In this document: piece after piece, positions 34,401 to 47,959 of the stretch
Layout of the letters: each line of letters opens with the position of its first letter
Numbering within the stretch: position 1 is the stretch's first letter
Assembly (NCBI RefSeq): GCF_004193775.1
Contig: NC_041016.1
Location: 39,044,547-39,108,546 of the forward strand
DNA from: Glycine soja
Lineage: Eukaryota > Streptophyta > Magnoliopsida > Fabales > Fabaceae
Direction of reading: 5' to 3'
DNA length: 64,000 bases
Notes under the pieces: model-generated
Database searches by the model: none
What the model was told of the DNA's origin: nothing
What the model saw: only the letters and a program-made list of their open reading frames with translations
Made by a program: the position numbers and the translations under genes

Positions 34401-35451
34401 CATCTCAATACACATGTATCTCACAATTATCACATACTCAATTCATCACTTACACACAATCACAACCACAATTTCATGATCTCAATATAACAATTTATCA
34501 CGCCTCATGAATCAAATACACGTCTTCATAACATTCATAACAATATTCATAAGGTACAACATACACATGTACATCACATCTAACCATAATATTCTCAAAC
34601 TCTAGCACTTGAATAATTTTTGGAATCATTCTAAGTTCGAGTATTGTTTACACAATTGAGGAATATAACTTTAGGTGGAGAAAGAAAGCCTCTAACGCAG
34701 TTTTGATTAGACAATAATGTCCATTAACTATTAAAACTCACACCATGCATGCAATAATTAATGGAAAGCATCCTTCAACTTATCCAATAATGGTACAAAG
34801 GTCGTTCCTCAACACGTGCAATTTGAGGCCATAATAATTCCTATTCACATATCTAATAATACAAAGATTACATGAATTGGAAGGCAAGGCAATGATAAAC
34901 GAATTAGGCTATTAAAACATTTGAAAAGCAACCCATATATCTATCTAACACTCACGCACACATATTGTTAATTATTATAAACAAAGGACATAGGGGCATG
35001 ATGATGCTTTGAATGCCAAAATCGGGGAATCCAAACCATAAGAATTATTCATATGAAAAAGCAATTTGAGGTTTGTCATGAGTTTTGAAATTGGAACCAA
35101 TGCAATAGGTCGTAATGACAATTAACGTGTATAAAAAATCGTATAGCTCTCTCTCTCTCTATATATAACCCCTCTAATTTAAATTAAGCATACATATACA
35201 TACCCATGGTATAAACAAGACAACTCACTCCCCCCTTACGGTATATCCCTCGTTAAATTTCATTAATTCACGCTAATTAGAAAAACCCAAAGTTCTAAGG
35301 TTCACACTCAACACAAGAACATATCAATTTCACAATTTCATATCGAGACATCAATTGGTCCGTCAAACACAGTCAATTTGCAATTAAAAGCATGAGAACA
35401 AGATTAAATTCCATAAAACCACCCAAAATAATCCAAAATTGATCCTTTAGG
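34401..35451. other. Decayed LTR remnant and AT-rich sequence, no gene
   Basis: The first ~105 bp continue the old reverse LTR. The rest is AT-rich, with a short (CT)n(AT)n run near 35140-35165 and no gene. It ends in AGG directly before the right CACTA terminus. Confidence 0.6.
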
Positions 35452-35469
35452 CACTATTAGAAAATACAC

Positions 35470-36160
35470 TTTCAACATCGATTATTTAGAACATTCTACA
35501 TCGGTTCTAAAACCGATGTTGAAAGTGCCGATGTTGAATGTATCAATGTTAACATCGGTTTTGGAGAACCGATGTTAACATGTATATGACAACATTTGTT
35601 CCCTAAATACCCAATGTTCAACACAATGAACAACAGCAAAAAAAAGTGTACGCATGATGAACGTTGACATCGGTTTTCTAGTAAAACCGATGTTAATATG
35701 TTATATGAACATCGATTTTTTAGAAAAACCGATGTTCATGTAATACATTAACATCGGTTTCTTATGATAGCCGACGTTAATATATTCCATTAACATCGGT
35801 TTTGCTAGAAAATCGATGTCAACGTTGATGATGCATACACTTAATTGGTGTAGTTCTTTGTGTATAACATCGGTTATGTGTACATAACCGATGTTAATAT
35901 TCAAATGTTCACATCGGTTATTTATAACTAATCGATGTTAATGTACAAGAGTTGACATCAGTTATTTACAGATAACCGATGTTAAAATACAAACGCTGAC
36001 ATCGGTTATACACAAATAACCGATGTTAATATACAAATGTTAACATTGGTTTTCTATTACAACCGATGTTAAGGTTCATATCGACATCGGTTTTTGTAAA
36101 TAACCGATGTTGTTTATGATATTAACATCAGTTTTTGTTAATAACCGATGTTGTTTTCAA
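35470..36160. repeat. CACTA 3' subterminal hairpin array, right copy
   Basis: Mirror of 15748-16420 with about 14 AACATCGGTT/AACCGATGTT palindromic units, several with changes at C or G of the CGG core (for example ACATTGGTT, ACATCAGTT, ATCGATGTT). Confidence 0.93.
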
Positions 36161-36403
36161 GTATTTTTTTATATATACTTTATGTTTTTACAGTAAACCC
36201 AAAATTGTACCTGTCAAATACAATTTCAGGCCCAATTCACAGCAAATAAACATTTTATTCTGCTTTCAAGCAGTTTTAATGATAATAAACATCAAATAAT
36301 TGATTTATCATAAAGAACAATCATCAAATGAATTCAATGTTCATGTTACATAAAAAATGTTAAACCAAAGTAAACTAAAGCTAAAGATAATGTCCCTAAA
36401 TCC

Positions 36404-38580
36404 TAGGCCTGATCTCTAACTCGGAGATAAAACTATGCCCACTGGATCTGCAATGCTTTTAATCTCTCTGGCTCCAATGGTCTAGGATCGTTAAAATACT
36501 ACATGATGAAATAAATCATAATAAGTTAATAATGTAATACAAATTATAAATAAATCGATTTTGTTTGAAATAAACTTACCGCTTCCCAATTATTCCTAAA
36601 AGTTCCTAAAATGATGGTGGACATCCAGTGCATCACATAGTAGCCGCACTCAGTACTTCCTTTTTGTTTATTACACTAAATACATAATGAAATTTGGATA
36701 TTAATTAAACAACTAGTGTACAGACACATAAAGAAATATATATAAGTGGAAGTTATATGTAAATGACGTACCTTGACGACAATCCTCGTAGCAGAAGCCT
36801 TTGCTTTAGGCTGTGGAGCGTCATCAAGACCCTTGATAGCACTGTTCCATATGAGTAATAATTAAAAACTGGTGTTGTACATTGAGGTATTACAATGCAA
36901 ATGTATTGAAAAGAACACTAACCTATTAATAATCCCCTTAAGGTAGTTGTCTGGCCTGTTATGCAATGAACAAAACCAGACAACTAGGTGTTCCTTGGGC
37001 AGGATGACCACCATTTGCCAGTGTCCACTACAGTGGAACCTAAAATGGGTTAGTACATTAGTAAACATTAACTAAATTTAGTTATTTTGTAACTTACCCA
37101 TTTAGGTAGGCTCCAAGATAGACATCGCGTTGTGAACTCTGCATCCAACTCTTTATGTAACTTTCAGACTCAAACTGCGATTGCCCAGACCTCTGAATGG
37201 ACTGTGGCTCGAGGAATCCATAGATATCAGAATTCCCCACTTGCATACATGTTTCAGTGAGATGCATGTTTATGTTAAGTCAAAGTTAAATATTTATGAA
37301 TTGAAAGCCATAACTTAGGTAATTAAAAGTCTTTTATATAAAGACTTACATAATCCACAACTGTAACACTAATATGTTGAGACATTGACCACCGCGTGCA
37401 ATTTTTGAGAGGTCTTCGTGCTTTATGTAGAGGGGGAAATCTGGATTAAAGACCCTAAACACGGTGGCATCCCATTTAACCTGATAAGGCCTCAAGAAAA
37501 GCTCTGGGATGGTCAATGTCATCAGATAAAGCGGATCATCGACCTCCAAATCGGGCTTCGGAGGTGGTTTTGCCGGAGACACAACTACCTGTTCATGAAA
37601 CAAAGTTAAATAGCCTAATTTGAGGCACGCTTAATGAATTAATCTAAAAAGAAGAAACATATAGTAAGGACAATAAGTACCTACTGTGATAAAGACTTGA
37701 CCAGATGTGTCGGCCAAGCAAGGAAGGTGTGAAGTGCCTGCCCCACTAAGGAAACCTCATCAGTGGGTAGAGGAACTAGAGCATCAGCATCTGTAACCTC
37801 CTCCACACTTACATTTACTTGGCCAGGCAACAAAAGAGTGTTATGAACAACAGTGGATCCCTCATAAACTTTCCCCATGGCAACCAGGCGGGCAAGATCT
37901 GCTTCTATGTACAAGCCGCACCTGTCAGAGTCACCCGTCTCAGGATCGTTTCCTGAGGGATCAACACAACTCCCCTTTGTGCTCACACGAGGATCGGAGG
38001 GACCAACCAGAGGCTCTAGAGGCACTGCGAGTCCCTGAGATTGCATCTGCGACTGAAGCTGGCTGATGGATGCCATGACCTGCCTTGTCACTTTCTCTGC
38101 GATGGACTCCTCTAGCTGGTCCCTGATCTGCTAGGTCAGCTGCTGCAATTCGTCAGGAGGCAGGGAGGAAGCATTGCGGGATGTCCGTGGAGCCAATCCA
38201 AAGTATTGCTTGATGGTGACATCGACTCCAGCAGCACGGACACGTCCAGGGTGCTCTGGACGTCCAATAGTAGCAGCGAGAACATCCTGACGTCCATGGG
38301 GGACGAACGATCCCTGTGTGGCCTGCTCCTCAAACGAATCCTGCACAGAAAACACACAGTGGTACATGGAATTCTCAAAATATTGAAACATAATTGTAAT
38401 GGTTAGTTGAAAATGAATTACAATCTTCTCAGCGATTTCCTTTGCGGCCTCAGTCGTCATCTCCCATGTCTTCTTCATGCGAGCCATCTTCTACTTCATG
38501 TGGCGTCTGACCGGGGATGGAGGGTCGATGACGCCATCAACGCTTCCTGACTGTGTAGCTTCCTCCAGCTTATGGACATG
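36404..38580 (-). pseudogene. Second CACTA gene (ULP1-like), right copy, 5' truncated
   Basis: Exons 4-10 of the gene described at 12502-15494 are present in reverse, plus the last bases of exon 3. Here the acceptors before exon 4 (GCAG) and exon 10 (TAG) are intact, and exon 6 is free of the left copy's stop. Own lesions: exon 4 has CAG-to-TAG at about 38133, the exon 6 acceptor is AT instead of AG (near 37266), and exons 1-3 are deleted at about 38575, joined to cassette sequence. His and Cys of the protease domain are kept. Confidence 0.85.
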
Positions 38581-39690
38581 GTCTTTTTTACCCCTAACAA
38601 TCTTAGAAGTAAATATAGACCATGTTTTTACGCCATAGCCTTATACTATTTATATTTACATATTAGCAAAAAGAAACAGTAAAATCTGAAGGACAAATAG
38701 TTAAGAAAGTTGTTCATTAGCTGCAAATATCCTTCCCTCCTCAAGTGCAAGCTTCTTACGTAGCCTCTCTTGGTGCTCAGAAAATCCCAAAAACAAATCC
38801 CTCTTATTACTAGCTATTTTGAATTCTTTAGTTCCTGAATGTACAACCTTAAAATTGTTGCTCGTTCCCCTCTTTGAGAATAAGGAGGATCTACATAGGA
38901 CTTCATCTAGCTGATGTTTGTCGCCAGTTTCATCATCCACCACCCTTTTCTTCTCTGCCTTCTCACGTTTGTTGTTATTAAACCCATATTTATGCCTTCT
39001 TCCCTTCATGTCTTGTTTTATCACAACTTTAGCCGAATTTCCTATCTTCAGCACAGTTGAATCTCCTGTCTTATTCTCCAATGACACACTTTGATGGCCT
39101 GTATCTCTTTTCTTCGTATGTTCTAGAGGTTCAGCTTCAGAATGCATAGAGCAATCAGAATTTTCCAGTGTAATTTACAAAACAAAAGTTGAAAGGAAAG
39201 ATATTGAGCTGGTAGACGAGGAAGAAGCACAGATTGGTGCTGATCCTTCTAGTGCAATCTCTAATAAATCTGAGATTTATAGTGAGGAAGCACGGAATGC
39301 GGCACAGAAGCATAAACCAAAGAGGGTGGAGAGTGTCAATGCTGATGCAGAAGCCTTTGGTGATCACTGGAAAATTCTGATTGCTTTATGCATACTGAAG
39401 CTGAAGCACTAGAACATACGAAGAAAAGAGATACAGGCCATCAAAGTGTGTCATTGGAGAATAAGACAGGAGATTCAACTGTGCTAAAGATAGGAGATTC
39501 GGCTAAAGTTGTGATAAAACAAGACATGAAGGGAAGAAAGCATAAATATGGGTTTAACAACAATAAACGTGAGAAGACAGAGAAGAAAAGGGTGGTGGAT
39601 GATGAAACTGGCGACAAACATGAGCTGTATGAAGTCCTAAGGATACCATCTAAAACAAAAAACCGATGCCTCAATCAGAGAAAAATGTAG
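38581..39690. repeat. Palindromic cassette, right copy, asymmetric
   Basis: Reverse module 38581-39168 and forward module 39170-39690. About 200 bp present at the centre of the left palindrome (the start of the forward module there) are missing from the reverse module here, and the third module is gone with the neighbouring deletion. The reverse module has a 148-codon open stretch (39147-38701) joining pieces that are split by stops in the left copy. Confidence 0.78.
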
Positions 39691-39737
39691 CTGTGACTTA
39701 CTTGCTTTGGTGACCTCTGTCTCTGTAGAAAATTACA

Positions 39738-42700
39738 TTAGACAATGTTAATCAATTCTCCTTCATCATGATCATTTCGATTAGCATGAACGTCGTCAGG
39801 TTCTTCTTCTCCGACAACGTTACGAGTGATTTGAGCGGCCAAAGGACTAACATAGGTGTCCATGTATGAATCATCATCTTCTACATTAACACCAATTGTT
39901 TTGCGCTGTAGAACCACACACCACCTTTCCTCACAAGGGTCTTGCACGTAAAATACTTGTCTAGCTTGTTCTGCCATGATGAAAGGGTCATTGTGGTAAC
40001 CAAGTTTCTTTAGGTCTACCAGCGTAAATCCTATATCATCGGTGCACACACCGGTGTTGTTGTCAACCCATTTACATTTGAAAACACATACCGTAAATTT
40101 CACATAGTTAAGCTCCCAAATTTCATCAATGAACCCAAAGTAAGGGATGGAAGCTACACAGGGATTGGCGTCATTGACACTTACAAAGTGTTGAGATTCA
40201 GCCCTTAGGGTGACCCCGCTGTTCTGCATTGTACTTTTGTCATCTTGTGCTTTTGTGTAAAATGAATACCTGTTTATGTCGTATCCTTGCCAGGTTATAA
40301 CATTTCTTTTAGGCCCATCTGCTAGCTTTCTTAATGTTTCTGAAGCATTCTCATCTGCAAAGATTGTATCTTTAAACCAATCAAAGAAAGTCTTGTTATG
40401 CTTTTTCAACACCCTATTCTTTGACATTTTCGGATTATTCTGTTTGACTAAAGCTTCATGCTTAATGTATGGCAAAACTTCATTACTTTTGTTCAAGACA
40501 TACAAGTGAGCTTGTAACAAATCTTCTACACTTGGAGTGATCACATGCAGTCCTCTTGAACCCTTACCACCCACTCTGTCATCATGCCGAGACTCAGGAA
40601 GCCCAACAGGTTTAGCCTTCTCTAAGTATTCTGAACAAAATTCAATGGCTTTTTCTGCAATGTACCTCTCAACAATAGATGCTTCTGATATAGATTCTTT
40701 GTATACCCTTTTGAGATCTTCATGTATTACTCAACCGGGTACATCCACCGTAGATAAACAGGACCACAACATTTGATTTCTCTAACCAAATGCACAATCA
40801 AGTGAATCATGATGTCAAAGAAAGCAGGGGGAAAATACATCTCCAACTGGCACAGTATAATTGCGGCCTCATTTTCCAACTCATCAAACATGATTGGATC
40901 AATGACTTTGCTACATATAGCATGGAAGAAAAAGCACAGGCGAGTTATCGCTAACCTGACTTTGTTTGGCAAGATGTTTCATATAGCCACGGCTAACAAT
41001 TGTTGCATGAGCACGTGACAATCATGAGACTTTAACCCTACAAGCTTAAGCTCCTTCAACTGCACAATGCTCTTAATATTTGAAGAGTATCCTTGTGGAA
41101 CCTTCACCCGACGAAGACACTGACAAAAACTTATCTTCTCATTCTTGGACAAAGTATGGCAGGCTGGGGGCAAGTAAATTTTCTTCCCATCAGACCTTGG
41201 ATGCAACTGTGATTGTATACCCATATCATCTAGATCTTGACGGGTATTCAAGCCATCCGTCGTCTTGCCTTGAATGTTAAGGAGCGTCCCAATCACACTC
41301 ACAAACATTTTTCTCCACATGCATAACATCAATACAATGTCTAACGTCAAGATCACACCAGTACGGAAGATCAAAGAAAATGGACCTCTTCTTCCATATG
41401 CAACTCTGACTTTTATCCTTTTTTTGGGTCTTCCCAAATACAGTATTCAGGTGTTGAACCCGCTGATATACCTACTCACCAATCAACGGTATCGGTGCAA
41501 TATCATGCTCTTGACTTCCATTAAAAGCTTTTTTAAGTCGTCTGTAAGGATGATTGGGTGTTAGAAAGCGGCGATGCCTACTGTAGACTATTTTTCTCCC
41601 ATGTTTAAGTTGTATGTAACTTGTATTTTCTTCACAGATGGGGCATGCATGATGACCCTTAACACTGTAACCGCTGAGATTCCCATATGCTGGAAAGTAA
41701 TTAATGGTACAAAAAAGCATTGCACTCATTTCAAAGGTCTCCTTGCGAAACGCATCGAAGACTACAACTCCCTCATCCCACAACTTTCTCATATCTTCAA
41801 CCAACGGACTTAGATAAACATCAATGTCATTTCCTGGCTGTCTTGGGCCCAATATCATCATAGACAACATCATGTATTTTCGCTTCATGCACAACCAAGT
41901 AGGCAAATTGTAAATTACTAGCAGAACTGGCCATGAATTGTGTTGAGTGCTTAAGGTGCCATATGGATTCATTCCATCACTGGCTAGTCCAAGTCCAAGA
42001 TTTCTTGGCTCATTCCTGAAATCCGGATAGAAACCATCAATCTTCTTCCACTGGGAGCAATCAGCCGAATGACGGACCATTTCATCAGAAATCCTTCCAT
42101 TTGCATGCCAGGTAAGGTCTTTTGCGTCGTCCTCGTTAGCAAAAAGACGCTTAAATCTTGGAATGATTGGAAGATACCACAAAACCTTTGTTGGGGGGCC
42201 CTTGTTGGAGTTTTCATCAGAACTACTTTCTTCTTCATCCTTTACTTTGTACCGTGAAGTCCCACAGATAGGGCATTTGGACATTTCTTGGAATTCATGC
42301 CTGTACAATATGCAATCATTGGGGCAAACATGAATCTTTTGATACTCCATACCCATCGGACACAATATCTTTTTCGCCTTATAGTAACTTTTAGGCAATG
42401 TGTTGTCCTCTGGAAGCAGATTATGCACTACCTCAAGCAGTGAGGTGAAACTTTTGTCACTCCACCCATACCTGGTCTTGACATTAACCAGACTTAACAC
42501 AGCAGACAACAGGGTTAAGGAATTCTTGCACCCTGCATACAAAGGCTTCTTAGAATCACTCTGCAATCCTTCATACACAGGGGCGTGTGCTTGCTGGAAA
42601 GACTCTTGTCCAAGGTCACGAATCATGTCCTCTAACCGATCTCCCATTTCTACATCAAACAGTTCAGATTGGGACCCACTCTGCATGTCTGTGACTTTAC

Positions 42701-42926
42701 CATGTCATATCCACGTCGTGTAATTCTTCTTAATCCCATCACACAATAGATGGTCCCGTATGTCATCTAGTAATTGCCGTCTTCCATTCAAACAGTTGCT
42801 GCAAGGACAATAATATTTTCCTTCTTCATTCGGTCGACCTCTTTCTGAAGCAAATTGCAAGAATTGTTCGACGCCATCCTCATATTCTGTGCTCATTTGA
42901 CTTTCATTCATCCAACTTCGATCCAT
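39738..42926 (-). pseudogene. TNP2-type transposase, right copy, disrupted
   Basis: Same domain order as the left copy, read in reverse from ATG 42926. Open stretches: 42926-42705 (N-terminal domain), 42686-41472 (core), 41437-40979, 40972-40727 and 40574-39738 (C-terminal region, open here but stopped in the left copy). Lesions: TGG-to-TGA at about 42705, CAG-to-TAG at about 41474, a 2 bp deletion near 41303, CGA-to-TAA near 40732 and a 4 bp deletion near 40687. The CP-x2-CG motif lost on the left is intact here. Confidence 0.92.
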
Positions 42927-43759
42927 CTAAGCAATTCCATGCATGAAAATCTCACTTTTTTATTTATAGGTGTGGCCCTATCCCATTTAGGAAAATTGTC
43001 TTTTATGTTAGCTTCAAACGTTAGGATTACCATTATTTACAAAAATTTGACTAAATTTCGGCAGCATTTCACATTGGTCTCCAAGTACACGACATGACAT
43101 TGGTGAAATGAATTTCCCGATAATCAAGTATGCACTAGGAGAACAACTTGAAATGCATTGAACCAAAATTTAATCAAATTAATGAAAATAATAATAACCT
43201 TCACGAATGAATCTAACATAAAAATACCAGTCTCCCCAAACTGTCCAAATGGACAATTCAAGACTAAATACAATGGCTAATGCAAACTGTCCGCAAGAGT
43301 CATTGCATTCAGTCTCAAACGGGAATCTAAGGTTCACTCACCATGAACAACAATTGTTTATATAGCAAATTACACTAATCACATACAACAACATACAAAA
43401 GGTCAAATTCAATTACAGACAAATATAGACATCAGCGGTTGTTTATGTAACTAATTTCAAATGTTGGGTTTCAAGGGTGCTTATGCTTCATTATTGTAGT
43501 TGGGTATATGTGTGTGAGTGTGTATCATGAGGGTCTGTGGGTATGAAATCCTCACCTTATGACTACCCTTGAGCTTCCTCTGAGTGATTGGGAGGACAAA
43601 TGGATTGATGTGTACTTCGACATAAGTTCAAAGTTGCTAGGCATTTGCAATGCATTTAGCTCTGAGCTCTGACAAAGTTTGTCTCTGCTGACAATGGTAC
43701 TTATGATGTCATCAATGCATATCTCCACCGAGCTTCTGCATCTTCAATGATCTCAAATG

Positions 43760-44634
43760 AAGGGTTGGGGGCGGAGAAAGGGTTAAATTTTGGGAGGATA
43801 AGTGGATACATGATGAGGTTTCATTGGAAGTTAAATATCCTAGATTGTTCCTAATCTCGGAACAACAAAATCAATTAATACAGCAGATGGGAGGGTACAA
43901 AGATGGGGAGTGGGAGTGGAATCTATCTTGGAGAAGGCCATTGTTCGACAATGAGATAACAATGGCTGTCAATTTCCTAAAAGATGTTGAAAGGTCAGTT
44001 ATTCAGCAAAATGGAAGAGACGCACGGGTGTGGATGGCAGATCCAAGTGGGAGCTACTCGGTGCAATCTGCATACAAGGTAATGAGGGGGCCTATAGTTG
44101 ATGGGATCAAGGACAGGGCTTTTGAGGAGCTGTGGCAGCTGAAGATTCCAACCAAATATGCAGTATTTGCATGGAGGCTTCTTAGAGATAGACTACCCAC
44201 TAGAATAAACTTACACAGGAGACAAATAGATATATTGGATAGGCACTGCCCATTTTGCAGCAGAGAGGAAGAGGAAGAAGGACATTTGTTTTTCCACTGC
44301 AATAGAATCATCCGTATTTGGTGGGAATCATTATCCTGGGTGAACAAATCTGCAACTTTTCCAAAAGATCCAAGACAACATTTTCTACAGCATGGAGATA
44401 TATTGAATGAGGGGAGAAGGGCTACTAGGTGGAAATGCTGGTGGGTGGCAGTGACCTAGACCATTTGGCAGCAATGGAATACGATAGTATTCTCCAATGA
44501 AACATTAGACAGCAACAAATTGATTAGCGAAGCAGCTTTCTTGTTGTGGACTTGGCTGAGGCATTTGGAGAAGGATTTTTTTTGTCATTTTAACCAATGG
44601 TCTAGTAATCTTAGAGAAGGGATAGTGTAATAGC
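43760..44634 (+). pseudogene. LINE ORF2 C-terminal fragment (zf-RVT), right copy
   Basis: Counterpart of 5662-6612. Open 43824-44459, then TAG in place of the left copy's TGG, after which the frame continues to 44631. Zinc-binding CPFC…HLFFHC motif intact. Confidence 0.85.
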
Positions 44635-44908
44635 TCAGAATAGAACTTTTGATTAGCAGCTTTTCATTAATATGGTCTATGGGCTGGCTGTGGTTCCTTT
44701 TTAGACTCCATTCAGTCTAATCTCAAACCACTAGCTTGGACAACAAAAATTGTATTTCAGTACCTCTGGTACTCAATTATCTATATATATACTTATCTTT
44801 GCTGATAAAAAAAACAAAAAAGAAAACATGTATAACATATACCACTTAAGGGCACTGATTAACAAATTGAAAGATGGAAATTTATTGAAAATTATAGGAA
44901 AATGTTGA

Positions 44909-44996
44909 TGGTGTCTGTGTGTGTGTGTGTGTGACTGTCTGTGTGTGTTTGTGTGTGTTTGTGGGTGCGGGTGTGTGTGTGTTTCTGTGTGTGTGG

Positions 44997-45035
<39 letters not shown>

Positions 45036-45563
45036 GGTGTGGGTGTGTTTCTCTGTGTGTGGCTGTGTGTGTATGTTGTTGTGTGTGTTTCTGTGTGTGT
45101 GGTTGTGTGTGTGTGTGTATGTGGGTGTGGGTGTGTGTGTGTTTCTGTGTGTGTGGCTGTGTGTGTATGTGGATGTTGGTGTGTTTCTCTGTGTGTGGTT
45201 GTGTGTGTTTTTGTGTGTGTGGCTGTGTGTGTGTGTGTGTGTGCGTGTGGGTGTGTGTGTGTTTCTGTGTGTGTATGTGGATGTGGGTGTGTTTCTCTGT
45301 GTGTGTTTCTGTGTGTGTGGCTATGTGTGTGTGTGTGTTTGTGTCTGTGTGTGTGTGTCGCTTTGTGTGTGTGTGTGTGGTTGTGTGTGTCTATGTCGGT
45401 GTGTGTGTGTGGTTGTGTGTGTGTGGGTGTGTGGGTGGCTGTTTGTGTGTGTGTTTGTGTGTCTGTGGCTGTGTGTGTGTGTCTTTGTGTGTCTGGCTCT
45501 GTGTGTGCGTGTGTGTGTGTTTGTGTGTGTGTGGATCTGTGATTGTGTGTGTGTGTGTGTCAA
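44909..45563. repeat. Long imperfect TG repeat
   Basis: Complement of the left CA tract. About 655 bp with TGTGGG and TGTGGC interruptions in a loose higher-order pattern (GTGTGGGTGTGTTTCTGTG recurring). Open frames across it are artefacts. Confidence 0.95.
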
Positions 45564-46192
45564 CAGCACAAGCTGGATTTCAAAGATAGCTTTAGGGGAG
45601 GAGTACTATTGATAAATACTGAATTGATCTTAGATAAGTTAGTCAAACAAATACAACAATTTATCTACCAAACAAATACAGCAGCATATGTGTATATAAA
45701 TGCTACGACAAATGTCAAAACAGTAGTCTATAATAATACATATAAAGATAGTAGACCGTACAAACGTACCTAGAGTTGCTATAATCAAAGAGCTTCCACA
45801 GCAACGCAAATTAGCAGTAGTAAATGATAAGCCTAAAAAGAAGCATACATAAATTATCCACAATGTATTTAAACCCTTTTAAAGCCTATTATCTACATTT
45901 CAATTAAAATACAACATCCATAATCAACTTAAACCAGCAGAAAAAGAAAATTTCACTGCAACAATAAACAAATTCTGGCCAATAAGGCAATTTTGCCTAT
46001 CATAGTCAAAATTTTACCATGTATACGGCATAAACTGATAGTTTTAATTGAATCATACTATACAGCAAAAAACACTCCCTCCTTAAAGCTCGACCCCTGC
46101 AGATTGAGGGAAATCACCCTCGGCTTCAACAAGGAGATGATGTTTCAGCAATTCAAACTCCCAACCAGGATAAGGCTAGCAATCAGAGTAAT

Positions 46193-47480
46193 GTGGAAGC
46201 AGAAATGAGGCTAAAAAGCATTATTGAGTGCAGTGCAGAGGTGTTGGAAGAGGCTCAGCACTTATGGCATCTTGGAGAAAATATAGGCATGGAGGCAGCT
46301 ACAACTAATTCAGATATTCTTCACAGCTATGCCTCTATGGAGTGCAGAGATAGAAAAGAAGCAATGGAGGTAGATGATATTCCCTGTGTAGGGAAGCCTC
46401 TGATGATTGGTTATGTAAATGACCTGATAGTTCCTAATTCAGCCTTGAAAGGAATTATTCAGATCATTGCCCCATTCTCATGAATTCTAAACATACTGAT
46501 TGGGGCCCTAAGCCTTTTAGGCTCTTTGATGCTTGGCTATCTAATAAGGATTACACTAAGGTGGTCAGGGACTGCTGGTCCGCAAATCAGCCTATGGGAT
46601 GGCGGATTATGCATTAAAATGCAAACTTCAAAACCTCAAGCATAGGCTAAAAACTTGGAGCAGAGATAACTGTGGAGATTCGGGCAACAAGGTGAAGCAA
46701 ACACAGAAAAAGTTGAATGATTTGGAGAACTCTCAAATAGCTCACCTTTCTAATCAGCAAGTCCAAGAGCTCAAGAGGACACAGGCTGACCTATGGGAGC
46801 AGTCTTTTCTTCATGAATCAATATTGAGACAGAAGTCTAGAAGCAAGTGGATCATAGAGGGTGATGGCAACACCTCTTATTTTCACAAAATTATAAACTT
46901 TAGCAGAAGAAGGAATGCCTTGAGAGGGTTGCACATTGAGGGTAGATGGGTAGACAATCCTGCTGTGGTTAAGGCTGCAATTCTCCAGCACTTCCAAGGC
47001 AGATTTGTAGAACCTTCCTTGAACAGACCCAATCTGGATGGCTTTTAATAGAGCTCTTCTTATGAAGTGGAAATGGTTGATGTTCCAGCAACAAGATCAT
47101 CTATGGAGCAGAATACTCACCTCAAAGTACAGGGGTTGGAGAGGCTTGGAAGAGGGCCCTCCTAAGCAGATTTTTTCCTCTTGGTGGTCTGACTTAAGAT
47201 CTATTATTCATCACAGCAACATGGTTGCTGTCAATAAGCAATTTCGCTGGAAACTGGGCAGTGGTAATCAAATCCTATTTTGGGAAGACTCTTGGGTGGG
47301 AGATGGAATTACTCTTAAAGACAGATACCCAGAATTATATCAAATATCATCCCAAAAATTAAAGACAGTGGCAAGCATGGGGATCTTTGGAGAATCTGGT
47401 TGGGAGTGGAAATTCTCCTGGAGAAGATATCTATTTGACAATGAAATGGGGGGAGAAGATATCAATTCTAATGTACCATA
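46193..47480 (+). pseudogene. LINE ORF2 relic (first family), right copy
   Basis: Uninterrupted version of the relic at 2110-4300. Order: linker (46193-46480), SDHCPI endonuclease end, helix KLQNLKHRLKTWSRD, RT start with KSRSKWI-EGDGNTS (to 47040), then at once the C-terminal region (47038 onward, MKWKWLMFQQQ, LFWEDSWVGDG). The frames before and after the junction overlap by about 10 bp at 47038-47048. The endonuclease body and the RT palm are absent. Confidence 0.78.
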
Positions 47481-47959
47481 TATCTGCCCTATTCTCAGGT
47501 ACACAAAAAATTAAACTTAAAAACACCACCAGAACCATGAAGATGAGCTCTCTTCAATGGAAGTTCAAACCCCAACCTAACAAAAAACCATGATTCAATA
47601 ATTCTAGCCCACAACAGAAGACAAATTAAAAAAAAATTTCTATGTACACTTGTTGACTCCAAGAAAAAGCTCATGCCCAACAGGAAGGATCTCATACAAA
47701 TTGAAGAAAGAGGGACTTAAGAAAAAAAAAGAACTTTTTTTTAACTTGGTAGATCCTTTTTGTTGTGTTTCATGAATCATTGTACTCATGCCAGCATATG
47801 AGCATAATGACATAGCGCCTCATGATGTAGAAACGAGCCCTTTGCTCTTTGACCAGCCTAGCACACTTTCTAGCAAAAGCACACTTCCTCTGAGTGGAAG
47901 AAGAAGAAGAATTCTTCATGAGAGAGGAAGAAGAAGTTTGTTGAGATACATTCAAAAAG

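Larger units (their letters stand above)
17460..34505 (-). mobile_element. Old, interrupted LTR relic (reverse), family of 21860-34395
   Basis: Starts TGTGACACCCTTTATCCC at 17460, which is the reverse complement of the LTR end GGGTGTCACA seen at 34395. It continues as the reverse complement of that LTR through 17460-18262, 21505-21859 and 34401 to about 34505, after which similarity fades. It is interrupted by the small gypsy element at 18263 and by the solo LTR at 21860. The two copies are clearly diverged, so this one is older. The other terminus is not recognisable before 35452. Confidence 0.75.
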
